From positions 18,734-82,733 of the forward strand of contig JAEZMV010000005.1 in the NCBI GenBank assembly GCA_023414875.1: 64,000 nt of DNA, written 5' to 3'. Of the stretch, positions 36,157 to 44,907 are shown piece by piece. A model generated the notes under the pieces. It searched no databases, was not told where the DNA came from, and worked only from the letters and a program-made list of their open reading frames with translations. This stretch comes from Bacillota bacterium (GTDB taxonomy: Bacteria > Bacillota > Clostridia > Lachnospirales > Lachnospiraceae). The translations under genes and the position numbers were made by a program. How positions within the stretch are numbered: position 1 is the first letter of the stretch; every line of letters starts with the position of its first letter.

Positions 36157-37149
36157 ATGGCTACGATTAAAGATATTGCAGATAAATTAGGCATCGCAGT
36201 AAGCACCGTATCAAAGGGCTTGAATGGAGCCAGTGATATTAGTGCTGAGATGCGGCAGTTAGTTCTTGATACTGCTGTTGAGATGGGGTATGCTTCAAAA
36301 AAAATGAGAAGCTCCGGTACACGTAAGGTTTGTATCTTCATCGAAAACATGGATTATGAAAATATAGAACAATTCGGATATGATATTATCGTTGGTTTTA
36401 GACTTTCCGCAGCAAGAAGGCACTGGGATGTAACTGTTGTTCCCACTAACTTAAATATGCAGACCGCAGAGAAATTTGATACATATATGTTAAAAAACGG
36501 CTACAGCGGTGCTTTTCTCCTCGGTTTTACTCTACACGATGACTGGGTTAGACAATTAAGTAAAACTACGGTTCCAACTGTTTTATTGGATAATTATATC
36601 GAGCATAACAATCATGTAGGATATGTCGGAACAGACAGTTCAGAAGGAATTGACCTGGCAGTTAATCACTTATACAGCCTCGGACATAAAAAAATTGCAT
36701 TTTTAAATGGTTCTAAGAACTCCATGGTTTCCGAGCAAAGACACCAGTCTTTTGTAAACAGTATGATCAAGCATGGGTTAGAGGTTGACGATAATTTGAT
36801 AGAATACGGTTATTATGTTCCTGACTGTGCTAAGGATCATGTTCCCGGCTTTATAACAAACGGAGCTACTGCTATCATGTGTGCAAGTGACTTAATTGCC
36901 TCCGGTGTTATTTATGAGTTACAGAAACTGGGACTGAAGGTTCCGAAGGACATCAGTGTAATCGGGTTTGATGATCTGCCGATTGCAGCACAGCTTTCTC
37001 CCTCTTTAACAACAATAAGGCAGGATCGTACTGATTTAGGAAAAAGCGCTTTTCTATTGCTGGATGGTTTAATTCATAACGTCACAATCAGTAAAATGCT
37101 GTTAAGGGCAAAATTTATCCAAAGAGATAGTTCCGGGTCATGTAAATAA
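36157..37149 (+). CDS. LacI family regulator, probably of maltodextrin genes
   Basis: 330 residues: N-terminal LacI helix-turn-helix (MATIKDIADKLGIAVSTVSK), hinge helix, then a periplasmic-binding-like sensor domain with VPKDISVIGFDDLPIA. Starts after a perfect AGGAGG. It is divergent from malQ-glgP and next to a palindromic operator, so a MalR-like repressor responding to maltose or maltodextrin is the likely role. Confidence 0.9.
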   Translation: MATIKDIADKLGIAVSTVSKGLNGASDISAEMRQLVLDTAVEMGYASKKMRSSGTRKVCIFIENMDYENIEQFGYDIIVGFRLSAARRHWDVTVVPTNLNMQTAEKFDTYMLKNGYSGAFLLGFTLHDDWVRQLSKTTVPTVLLDNYIEHNNHVGYVGTDSSEGIDLAVNHLYSLGHKKIAFLNGSKNSMVSEQRHQSFVNSMIKHGLEVDDNLIEYGYYVPDCAKDHVPGFITNGATAIMCASDLIASGVIYELQKLGLKVPKDISVIGFDDLPIAAQLSPSLTTIRQDRTDLGKSAFLLLDGLIHNVTISKMLLRAKFIQRDSSGSCK

Positions 37150-37160
37150 TGAATCATATA

Positions 37161-37191
37161 GGGTGTCCTTATAATGAGGGCGCCCTTTTTT
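37161..37191 (+). terminator. Terminator of the LacI gene
   Basis: A 9-bp stem with two G-U pairs (37161-37169 with 37177-37185) and six T's. Confidence 0.8.
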
Positions 37192-37198
37192 CGTAGAA

Positions 37199-37226
37199 AA
37201 TCCCCTACTTCGAAAAGTAAGGGGTT
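37199..37226 (-). terminator. Terminator of pgsA
   Basis: CCCCT-ACTT/AAGT-AGGGG (37202-37210 with 37215-37224) with a T-rich minus-strand side, back to back with the LacI terminator. Confidence 0.6.
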
Positions 37227-37280
37227 CTTTATACATAGTATGAGAAAATTGTTTTTACATAAGTTTTCTATTTTAAGTTG

Positions 37281-37865
37281 TTATACCTTTGCTGTCTTTA
37301 GTTTTCGATACATATTAATATATTCCTTGATATAAAGCAAGAAAGACAATAATAAAAACATTCCACATATAAGCATTAATACATTCGCAATGGAACTCTT
37401 CAAGCCGGGCACTGAAATCAGAACTAGCATGACTGCATAAAATACTGTTGTAGAAACTTTTCCAAACCACTTGGCTCCGGTTAATTTTGTTCCTTTTCTT
37501 AGCATTACAATTCCTGCGATAAGTAAATACAGCTGCATTACTACAAACAGGATCAGTAATAAAAACATCCATTTTATTTTTACTACAAGCACAAATATTA
37601 GGGATGCCTGAGTGAGTTTATCAGCTAGTGGATCCAGTAACTTCCCCAGATCTGTTATCATATTAAATTTACGTGCTATGAAACCGTCTAAAAAATCAGT
37701 CATTCCTGATATAAATACAACAATAGCGGCTCGCATATATTCTCTTGGAAGCGTTGCTTTTACATACAAAAATGCAAAAACAGGAATTAATAAAAACCGA
37801 ACATAACATAATATATTCGGTATTGCCCATATATCCTTTTTAGAAAACTTAGACACTAATTTCAT
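37281..37865 (-). CDS. pgsA: CDP-diacylglycerol--glycerol-3-phosphate 3-phosphatidyltransferase
   Basis: Membrane enzyme of phosphatidylglycerol synthesis, 194 residues. The CDP-alcohol phosphotransferase motif is complete: D57, D60-G61, A64-R65, G74, D78, D82 (DFLDGFIARKFN...GKLLDPLADK). Four to six membrane segments. Start after GGGGGAAG. Family members can use other alcohols, but length and context favour PgsA. Confidence 0.9.
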   Translation of the reverse strand: MKLVSKFSKKDIWAIPNILCYVRFLLIPVFAFLYVKATLPREYMRAAIVVFISGMTDFLDGFIARKFNMITDLGKLLDPLADKLTQASLIFVLVVKIKWMFLLLILFVVMQLYLLIAGIVMLRKGTKLTGAKWFGKVSTTVFYAVMLVLISVPGLKSSIANVLMLICGMFLLLSFLLYIKEYINMYRKLKTAKV

Positions 37866-38009
37866 CTATTTCTTCCCCCTGTTTCCCGTAAAAACGTTGA
37901 GTTTAATCTAGGTATTATTCTACTATTATTATATTAAAACAAATTAATATATTGAGTGTTTTCAAATATTTATCACAATAACACCCCTGCTTTATGGGCA
38001 TAAATCGTG

Positions 38010-38184
38010 AAGAATAGCCGCTTTTGCTATTCTTAATGTCTCGCATGTTTACGAGACTATTCACACTAACGAAGCATGGCTGGTTTTGCCGCAAAGGCTT
38101 CATAGAAAACCCGTAAATATAATAATGAATTTCCACTGGAATTCATTATTATATTTACTAAGAATTCAACTTAGTTGAGTTCTT
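38010..38184. repeat. Cluster of intergenic hairpins (repeat element?)
   Basis: Five palindromes in 175 bp: AAGAATAGC/GCTATTCTT (38010-38018, 38026-38034); GTCTCG/CGAGAC (38038-38043, 38052-38057); GAAGC/GCTTC (38071-38101); a perfect 19-bp stem (38113-38131 with 38140-38158); and AAGAATTCAAC-type (38160-38184). They fill the gap between pgsA and the DedA gene. A spurious minus-strand frame runs through them. A dispersed element or a structured RNA is likely. The rest of 37866-38390 is AT-rich. Confidence 0.7.
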
Positions 38185-38390
38185 TTCATACTGATTACAA
38201 TTTTAACATAATTATCTTGATTATGGTAGTCATATTTAGAATGTTTGAAGAGAAATAATTTAGTATGTTTGAAGAGAAATGACTGCTTCTCATTTTAAGC
38301 CATAAAATCACCTTACATCAAGTGGTAAATACATGATTTATATCTTAGCAGAATATAGTTTAATAATCACCCTATTCCAAAGGAGATTTC

Positions 38391-39026
38391 ATGAGTTTTA
38401 TTACAGATCTTATCTATGAGTACGGTATGCTTGCTATTTTCATCATTATCATGCTAGAATACGCGTGTTTTCCTGTATCAAGCGAAATCGTCTTACCTCT
38501 TTCGGGTGCTGTGGCATCCGTGAATAACACTAATTTTTTTGTTATTCTCCCTCTTAGTATACTGGCAGGCTTAATCGGTACCGGAATATGTTATACCGTG
38601 GGCTGGTTTGGCGGTGGAGCTATCATTCAAGTAATTACCCGTAAATTTCCGAAATCAAAAAAAGGGATAGATACTGCCTATGTAAAATTCAATCAGAACG
38701 GAGCCGCTGCCGTGTGTATAGGAAGAGTAATTCCTTTAGTTCGTACTTACATTGCTTTAATAGCAGGAGCGGCAAAAATGAATCCGATTACCTATTTTAC
38801 CGCTTCTGCTATCGGTATATCGGTATGGAACACCCTATTGATTGGTTTAGGTTATATTCTACGCCAAAACTACAAAGCAGTTGGTGATTATTACATTCGA
38901 TATAAGCACAATTTACTTCCTGTTGTTATTATTTTTATAGGAGTTCTCCTTGTGAATTTTTTCTTTAAGCGTAAAAAGAAGCATCAAAGAAAAAAGGAAA
39001 GTAAAGCAGCTCAAACAGTGAGTTAA
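38391..39026 (+). CDS. DedA family membrane protein
   Basis: 211 residues with the DedA/SNARE-associated (VTT) fold: re-entrant EYACFPVSSEIVLPLSGAVAS, GxxxG-rich helix, and the conserved FxGRVIPLVRTYIALIAGAAKM. These proteins move undecaprenyl phosphate or other lipids across the membrane or support proton-dependent homeostasis. Starts after AAAGGAG. Its stop overlaps the stop of the convergent MATE gene. Confidence 0.92.
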   Translation: MSFITDLIYEYGMLAIFIIIMLEYACFPVSSEIVLPLSGAVASVNNTNFFVILPLSILAGLIGTGICYTVGWFGGGAIIQVITRKFPKSKKGIDTAYVKFNQNGAAAVCIGRVIPLVRTYIALIAGAAKMNPITYFTASAIGISVWNTLLIGLGYILRQNYKAVGDYYIRYKHNLLPVVIIFIGVLLVNFFFKRKKKHQRKKESKAAQTVS

Positions 39027-40375
39027 TTTCTTATGACAGATTTATTCTCCCATTTTCCGGAGACAACCCTAAAGATTCCCACTAGCGCGGTAATCAGCCA
39101 ATTCAAACCGGTTGCCCACCAAATTCCATAGGGACCGATAAAAATAGTCAATATGCTTGCAAATAATATTCTGCAGATAACTTCGGTTATACCCATGATC
39201 AACGGGACTTGGATGTCTCCGGTTCCACTTAAAAAGTTTCTGGAAACGAATATCATACCGACCGATGAATAGAAAAAGCAGGTTATCCTAATTGCCTTGA
39301 CGCCGGCATTTACTACTTCAATATCCTCGCTCTTTGTGAATAGCTCCATGATAAATTCCCCGCCAAAGAACATTACCGGCAGCATCAGAAAACTAAAAAT
39401 TAATATGATAATTGAAGCAGACTTAAAACCCTTCCTTGCACGGTCAATTCGCCCTGCTCCAACATTTTGCCCTGCATAGGCTGCCACTGCAGCTCCAACG
39501 GACATGCCCGGCTGAAGTACCAGCTGCTCAATACGTGAAACTACCGTACTTGCGGCGATCAACACTTCACTATAACCATTTATAATTCCCTGTAAAACCA
39601 TCATTGAGATAGAAATAAATGAATTTTGCAGTGCTACCGGTATACCCAGTCGTAGGCATTTTTTTAAGATTTCTCTATCCGGTTTAAAATCTCTTAACGG
39701 CATTCTAAGTATTTTTACCTTCGCCATAGCATAAATAATACACCCAACTGCAGAAACAATCTGTGAAATTATGGTTGCTATTGCCACACCGGGTACATCC
39801 CAGTGGAATACCACAACAAATAAAAGATCCAAGCCCACATTTAACAAGCTTGCAATTATTAAAAATATCAAAGGCGTAATTGAATCTCCGAGCGCTCTTA
39901 ATACAGCTGCCATACCATTATAGCAGGAAACACCCAGGATACCGGCAAAGGTTATTTTCATATAAATATTCGCTTGATCGATTATAGTGTCCGGTGTATT
40001 CAACAGTTCTAATAACGTTCGGCTAAAGATAAAGCCTAGAAGCCCCATTGTTAATGAAACACCGATAACTATGTAGGTCGCAGTTGCAAAGCTTTTTCTC
40101 ATATTGTCATAATCCTTAGCCCCGAAATACTGAGAAATTACAATTGATATTCCTGCAGATAGACCAAACGCAAGACCAATGATAAGAAAAACAATCGAAC
40201 CGGTTGCTCCTACGGCTGCCAAAGCATCTTTACCTACATAGTTTCCTACTACAATAGAATCAACCATATTGTAAAATTGCTGAAACAGATTACCAAAAAA
40301 CATTGGTATTGAAAACTGTAATATTAATTTAGCAGGGGACCCGTCAGTTAAATCCCTTGTAATCATTTTTTTCAT
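39023..40375 (-). CDS. MATE family efflux transporter
   Basis: 450 residues with twelve predicted membrane segments in two halves, each starting with the MATE pattern (MFFGNLFQQFYNMVDSIVVGNYVG; GIPVALQNSFISISMMVLQGIING). Na+ or H+ driven export of cationic compounds is the family role. ATG 40375 (MKKMITRDLTDGSP) is chosen because the upstream extension is non-conserved and AAAGGTG lies nearby. Confidence 0.9.
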   Translation of the reverse strand: MKKMITRDLTDGSPAKLILQFSIPMFFGNLFQQFYNMVDSIVVGNYVGKDALAAVGATGSIVFLIIGLAFGLSAGISIVISQYFGAKDYDNMRKSFATATYIVIGVSLTMGLLGFIFSRTLLELLNTPDTIIDQANIYMKITFAGILGVSCYNGMAAVLRALGDSITPLIFLIIASLLNVGLDLLFVVVFHWDVPGVAIATIISQIVSAVGCIIYAMAKVKILRMPLRDFKPDREILKKCLRLGIPVALQNSFISISMMVLQGIINGYSEVLIAASTVVSRIEQLVLQPGMSVGAAVAAYAGQNVGAGRIDRARKGFKSASIIILIFSFLMLPVMFFGGEFIMELFTKSEDIEVVNAGVKAIRITCFFYSSVGMIFVSRNFLSGTGDIQVPLIMGITEVICRILFASILTIFIGPYGIWWATGLNWLITALVGIFRVVSGKWENKSVIRN

Positions 40376-40577
40376 ATAACTACCACACCTTTCATAAAAT
40401 CTGCATACTATATGTATAAAATCTAAATCTTTCAAATAGTAGAAGTATAATTTCTCTAAATATTAATCATTCGTATTATACTCTGTTTTCATCAAATGTA
40501 AATGTTTTATATCATAAATATCATGTCATATCGACATTTTCCCAGATACTACTATTCATAATCATAAGCTAGCCTCA

Positions 40578-40583
40578 TATAAT
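40578..40583 (+). promoter_or_regulatory. -10 of the P-type ATPase gene
   Basis: TATAAT about 38 bp before the start, with a weak TTCATA 17 bp upstream (40555-40560). Confidence 0.5.
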
Positions 40584-40620
40584 TAAAGGAAGATTTACCT
40601 TACCGGGAGTGAGTACGTCT

Positions 40621-43326
40621 ATGAATTGGCATAATTTATCCATAGAAGAAACCCTGAAGCAACTGGGTGTATCTACGGATTATGGTTTATCTGCAAAAGA
40701 AGTAAAATTGAGACAGCAGACCTACGGCAAAAATATCTTAACAGCAAAGAAGGGAAAGAGTCTTCTCGTCAAATTTTTTTCTCAATTTGCTGATTTTATG
40801 ATACTCATATTAATTTTTGCTGCTTTTCTTTCGTTTTTTGTTTCCTATCTGGATGGAGAACCGGATTTTGTAGATCCTGTCATTATATTAATAATTATTG
40901 TTGTTAACGCTACGCTTGGCGTTATGCAGGAAGCCAGAGCAGAAAAAGCATTGGAAGCTTTAAAGAAAATGTCTGCACCTACTGCACATGTTCTACGGGA
41001 TGGGAAAGTCTCCCTGATTGATTCATCCGATCTGGTACCGGGTGATATCATCTTATTGGAGACAGGAGGTTTTGTGCCTTCGGATGCCCGCCTAATTACC
41101 GCAGTTAATTTGAAAGCTGAGGAAGCATCCTTAACAGGGGAGTCTAACCCAATTGATAAGGTTGCAGAGGTGATTTTAAAGCCTGAGACTAATCTTGGTG
41201 ACCGAATAAATCTGGTTCTGGCAACCAGTACTGTTACCTATGGAAGAGGGGTTGCAGTTGTTACTGAAACAGGTATGAATACTCAGGTTGGTCATATTGC
41301 AACCTTGATTATGGAAGACGAAACCCCCATGACTCCTTTACAGAAACGTCTTGCAAAGACCGGGAAGGTTCTGGGAAGTGCTGCTTTAATCATATGTGCA
41401 GTTATATTTATTATGGGGTTAGTAAAACAGCTGCCAGTATTTGATATGTTTATGACTTCTGTCAGTCTTGCTGTCGCTGCGATCCCGGAAGGGCTGCCGG
41501 CCATAGTAACGATTATGCTTTCCTTAGGTGTTCAGCGAATGGCTAAGAAAAATGCAGTCATTCGAAAGCTTCCTGCCGTGGAAACTCTTGGTAGTGCTAC
41601 TGTCATATGTTCAGATAAAACAGGTACATTAACACAGAACGTAATGACCGTTACACAGATTTGTTCCATAGATGGAAATGAAAAAATGAACAGTGAATTT
41701 GGATCCTTTCTACTCTCCCATGCATCCCTATGCAATGATGCCATCCTAAATGTCGAGAAAGGAAATGTATCCGTAACCGGTGAACCAACAGAAAAAGCAT
41801 TAGTACTAGCCGCATACCTAGCAGGCTCAAATAAGAAAGAACTTGATTCTGCTTATGAAAGAGTGTACGAGATACCTTTTGACTCCGCCAGAAAATTAAT
41901 GACCACCATACATAAATCCTTCGATCATTCTTACCGAAGCATTACGAAGGGTGCCTTTGACTTTATGCTCAGCCGCTGTACCCGGTATTATCATAACGGG
42001 AAGCCGCTTCCACTTACCACAAGAGATAAAAACCGTCTCACAGCCTTAAATAATAAAATGACAGAAAAGGCACTGCGCGTCATCGCTGTCGCTTATAAAG
42101 ACCTTCCAAACCTGGCTATGAAAGCAGATCCCAAGGTAATGGAAAATGATCTGACTTTTATCGGTTTGATTGGAATGATAGATCCGCCCAGAGAAGAAGT
42201 GAAAGAAGCTGTTTATTTATGCAGGCAGGCAGGTATCAAACCGGTTATGATAACCGGTGATCATATTCTGACGGCAAAGGCAATTGCAAGAGAACTTGGG
42301 ATTTTGACAGATCAGGATGAAGCAATCGTCGGCGATGAACTCAGCAAAATGAGCAATGAAGATTTAGCAGAAAATATTGCACGCTTTAGTGTATTTGCAA
42401 GGGTTTCTCCCGAACATAAGGTACGAATTGTAAAGGCATTCCAAAGCCGTGGTGAAGTAGTCGCTATGACGGGAGACGGAGTAAACGATGCTCCTGCTCT
42501 TAAGGCGGCTGATATCGGATGTGCCATGGGTATTACCGGAACTGATGTAGCGAAAAATGCGGCGGATATGATCCTGACCGACGATAATTTTGCTACTATT
42601 GTATCTGCGGTAAAGGAAGGCCGGGGTATCTATGATAATATTAAGAAAGCAGTGCATTTCCTCTTATCCAGTAATATTGGAGAAATACTGACTATATTTG
42701 TTGCTATCTTATTAGGATTACCGACTCCTCTAATTGCAGTTCAATTATTATGGGTTAATCTTGTAACAGATTCTCTTCCTGCTATTTCGCTGGGGGTAGA
42801 ACCTACCGCAAAAGATATTATGAAGAAAAAGCCGGTATCACCAAGCAAGGGTATGTTCGCAGATGGTTTAGCGATCAGAATTATACTGGAAGGTATTATG
42901 ATAGGGTCTTTAGCCTTGTTAGCATTTATCATCGGACATAATTATTATGACTCTCCTGCATTGCTACGGTCACTTTCAGAACAGTTTGACAACAATGTCA
43001 AGCCCCAGACCTATATCCCCTGGGTTGGAAGGACAATGGCCTTTGCGGTATTAAGCTTATCCCAGCTGTTTCATTCCTTTAACATGCGTAGCGAGTATCC
43101 TCTCTCAGAAATCGGTGTATTTAGTAACCGTAAACTAGTTTATTCCTTTATCATATGTACATTCCTGCAAATAGCAGTTATAACCATTCCACCCCTGGCA
43201 AAGGTATTCCAGGTCGTTCCGTTATCCATGCGGCAGTGGGCAGTTGTTTTATTTCTTTCCTTTGTACCAATTATTATTGTTGAAGCACAGAAGCTGCTTA
43301 ATCTCCGTAAAAAGAAATCTAAGTAA
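40621..43326 (+). CDS. Calcium-type P-type ATPase (P2A)
   Basis: 901-residue cation pump. N-terminal actuator with TGES, phosphorylation site SDKTGTLT, nucleotide domain, hinge MTGDGVNDAPALKAADIG, and ten membrane segments. Segment 4 has AAIPEGLPA and segment 6 LLWVNLVTDSLPAI, the SERCA/PMR1-like Ca2+ ligands. It exports Ca2+ (possibly Mn2+). ATG 40621 is preferred to GTG 40609 on site spacing. Confidence 0.95.
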   Translation: MNWHNLSIEETLKQLGVSTDYGLSAKEVKLRQQTYGKNILTAKKGKSLLVKFFSQFADFMILILIFAAFLSFFVSYLDGEPDFVDPVIILIIIVVNATLGVMQEARAEKALEALKKMSAPTAHVLRDGKVSLIDSSDLVPGDIILLETGGFVPSDARLITAVNLKAEEASLTGESNPIDKVAEVILKPETNLGDRINLVLATSTVTYGRGVAVVTETGMNTQVGHIATLIMEDETPMTPLQKRLAKTGKVLGSAALIICAVIFIMGLVKQLPVFDMFMTSVSLAVAAIPEGLPAIVTIMLSLGVQRMAKKNAVIRKLPAVETLGSATVICSDKTGTLTQNVMTVTQICSIDGNEKMNSEFGSFLLSHASLCNDAILNVEKGNVSVTGEPTEKALVLAAYLAGSNKKELDSAYERVYEIPFDSARKLMTTIHKSFDHSYRSITKGAFDFMLSRCTRYYHNGKPLPLTTRDKNRLTALNNKMTEKALRVIAVAYKDLPNLAMKADPKVMENDLTFIGLIGMIDPPREEVKEAVYLCRQAGIKPVMITGDHILTAKAIARELGILTDQDEAIVGDELSKMSNEDLAENIARFSVFARVSPEHKVRIVKAFQSRGEVVAMTGDGVNDAPALKAADIGCAMGITGTDVAKNAADMILTDDNFATIVSAVKEGRGIYDNIKKAVHFLLSSNIGEILTIFVAILLGLPTPLIAVQLLWVNLVTDSLPAISLGVEPTAKDIMKKKPVSPSKGMFADGLAIRIILEGIMIGSLALLAFIIGHNYYDSPALLRSLSEQFDNNVKPQTYIPWVGRTMAFAVLSLSQLFHSFNMRSEYPLSEIGVFSNRKLVYSFIICTFLQIAVITIPPLAKVFQVVPLSMRQWAVVLFLSFVPIIIVEAQKLLNLRKKKSK

Positions 43327-43468
43327 CATAAATCCTAACAATAATGTCCACCCACGTGGTAGTTATTCCAAAACCCTAATATTTTACCCAAATCAATGCC
43401 TTGTACTTGAAATATATCCGAATTCGTTATATAGTTAAGATGATAAATATTAATTGCGAGGTGTTGGC

Positions 43469-43672
43469 GTGAATCCTATGAACGAAAAAAGAGAGGTTCC
43501 AACAAAAGCCTATGATGACTCGATGTGGGATCGCAATTCCATCTATGACAAGATGCCTTATGTCCGTGATCCAGATTTGAATGTTGAACAGATATTTACT
43601 AAGGTTACCGGAAATATCATCAAATCCTACCGCTGTCAAACAAAAGAAACCTATGAGGTCAAACACGAATGA
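43469..43672 (+). CDS. Small hypothetical protein
   Basis: 67 residues, hydrophilic, with no domain recognised. GAGGTG precedes the GTG start by 5 nt and a good terminator follows, so it is probably real. It contains tyrosine/aspartate-rich DDSMWDRNSIYDKMPYVRDPDLN. Confidence 0.65.
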   Translation: MNPMNEKREVPTKAYDDSMWDRNSIYDKMPYVRDPDLNVEQIFTKVTGNIIKSYRCQTKETYEVKHE

Positions 43673-43691
43673 TAGAATCACAGATTATTAG

Positions 43692-43715
43692 GCTGTACCG
43701 TTCGGTGCAGCTTTT
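43692..43715 (+). terminator. Terminator after the small protein gene
   Basis: GCTGTACC/GGTGCAGC (43692-43699 with 43704-43711), tetraloop GTTC, then four T's. Confidence 0.75.
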
Positions 43716-43827
43716 AAATTACTTAATTTTTCACATAAAATTCAAAATATTATCTTTTACTTTTGCCCACAGGGCATGCTATAATTTACCATAACAATAA
43801 TCGAACCACTGATACGAGGTGAAACAA

Positions 43828-44415
43828 TTGAATATTATAACTTTAACCCATCAATCAGCAAATTGCTATCTTATCCCAGCGGAAGATGGATGGTTGATGA
43901 TAGACACCGGATGGCCGGATACCTTTTCCCAGTTATTACAAATGCTATATCAAAATCATATTCCGGTTAACGAGGTGAATTATTTGATCATAACTCATTT
44001 CCATCCGGGACATGCTGGTCTTACTCAGAATCTAAAGGATTTGGGTACGAATTTAATTCTGCATGAGGCACAGGTTCCATATTATAATAAGTTAAATCTC
44101 ATTTATAAGAAAAACCCTAGAGCAAATTTTAAAGATATTACTTCCAGTAACAATATTATCCTCTCAGATGCAGATAATAGAAGCTTTCTGAGTTCAATCG
44201 GAATTGAAGGAGAATTAATTACGACTCCCGGACATAGCGATGATAGCATCAGTCTTGTTATTGATAACTGCTGTGCATTCATTGGCGACCTGCCTTCGTT
44301 AACAAAGTATGATACTCATGACGATTTAGTAATTGAAGATAGCTGGGATATGATTCGAAAACAGAATGTTATAACCATATATCCCGGACATGGTGAAGCC
44401 TATAAAATTCGATAA
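43828..44415 (+). CDS. Metallo-beta-lactamase fold hydrolase with altered metal motif
   Basis: 195 residues (TTG start, 6 nt after GAGGTG; a GTG at 43819 is the alternative). The fold is clear: DTGWPD, ITHFHPGHAGL, TTPGHSDDSISLVI, FIGDLPS, YPGHGE. In the HxHxDH metal motif the Asp is Gly (HFHPGH), so the second metal site may be weakened. Substrate unknown. Confidence 0.87.
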   Translation: MNIITLTHQSANCYLIPAEDGWLMIDTGWPDTFSQLLQMLYQNHIPVNEVNYLIITHFHPGHAGLTQNLKDLGTNLILHEAQVPYYNKLNLIYKKNPRANFKDITSSNNIILSDADNRSFLSSIGIEGELITTPGHSDDSISLVIDNCCAFIGDLPSLTKYDTHDDLVIEDSWDMIRKQNVITIYPGHGEAYKIR

Positions 44416-44454
44416 GTATTTGTATATATTCCATGTTTTGAGAGGGAACTTACC

Positions 44455-44631
44455 TTGAATTTAGCTCGGCCAAAGGCGCTGTTAAGATGGTGCTATGGCT
44501 GTGGAATCATGAAGCAGAAATTATTGTGTAACCTAGATGCTATGTTGGAATTAATCACCAGACAATTTACAAAAACAAGACGGCGCCTCAGTAAACTCGA
44601 ATGTTTATCACATGGATTACTAAAAGAATAG
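44455..44631 (+). CDS. Possible 58-residue small protein running into a palindrome
   Basis: A TTG-started frame after GAGAGGGA encodes a basic product with a CYGCG motif and TRQFTKTRRRLSKLEC. Its last ~10 codons and stop lie inside the left arm of the palindromic element at 44601-44806. No homologue recognised; it may be a real gene, a remnant truncated by the element, or chance. Confidence 0.35.
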   Translation: MNLARPKALLRWCYGCGIMKQKLLCNLDAMLELITRQFTKTRRRLSKLECLSHGLLKE

Positions 44632-44806
44632 TGTGTGACTATTAATCCATAAAGAGACCGTTTGCCGCCATCGGTACTTAGGTTGTGGAAGATGCCTTTA
44701 TCTGCCACAACCTTATGTACCGCTATGTGCGGCAACCGAGTGAGAATGTGTCTCTGTTGGATTAATAGTCACACACTATTTTGTAAATCTAATATGTGAT
44801 AAACAT
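44601..44806. repeat. Long palindromic, MITE-like element
   Basis: Outer arms ATGTTTATCACAT/ATGTGATAAACAT (44601-44613 with 44794-44806), then an imperfect stretch, then a perfect 23-bp inverted repeat (44627-44649 with 44758-44780). Inside are GAGAC/GTCTC, TTGCCGC/GCGGCAA and AGGTTGTGG/CCACAACCT stems. No coding capacity and no clear target duplication. Confidence 0.8.
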
Positions 44807-44816
44807 CACTAACATG

Positions 44817-44852
44817 AAAAGGGCGCCGCACATTTAGTACGACAGCCCCTTT
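44817..44852 (-). terminator. Terminator of enolase
   Basis: AAAGGGGC.../...GCCCTTTT on the minus strand (right arm about 44817-44824, left arm about 44845-44852, one bulge), 56 bp after the eno stop. Confidence 0.55.
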
Positions 44853-44907
44853 ATTATTATTTCTTACACTTTAAATATATCGCTTTTATTACAGCTATAT
44901 CATAATA

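Noticed and set aside
37915..38136. 73-residue minus-strand frame between pgsA and the DedA gene
   Set aside because: It runs through several perfect hairpins and lacks a ribosome binding site. Translation of repeat DNA is more likely than a gene.
44493..44735. 80-residue minus-strand frame
   Set aside because: It spans the palindromic element and has no ribosome binding site.
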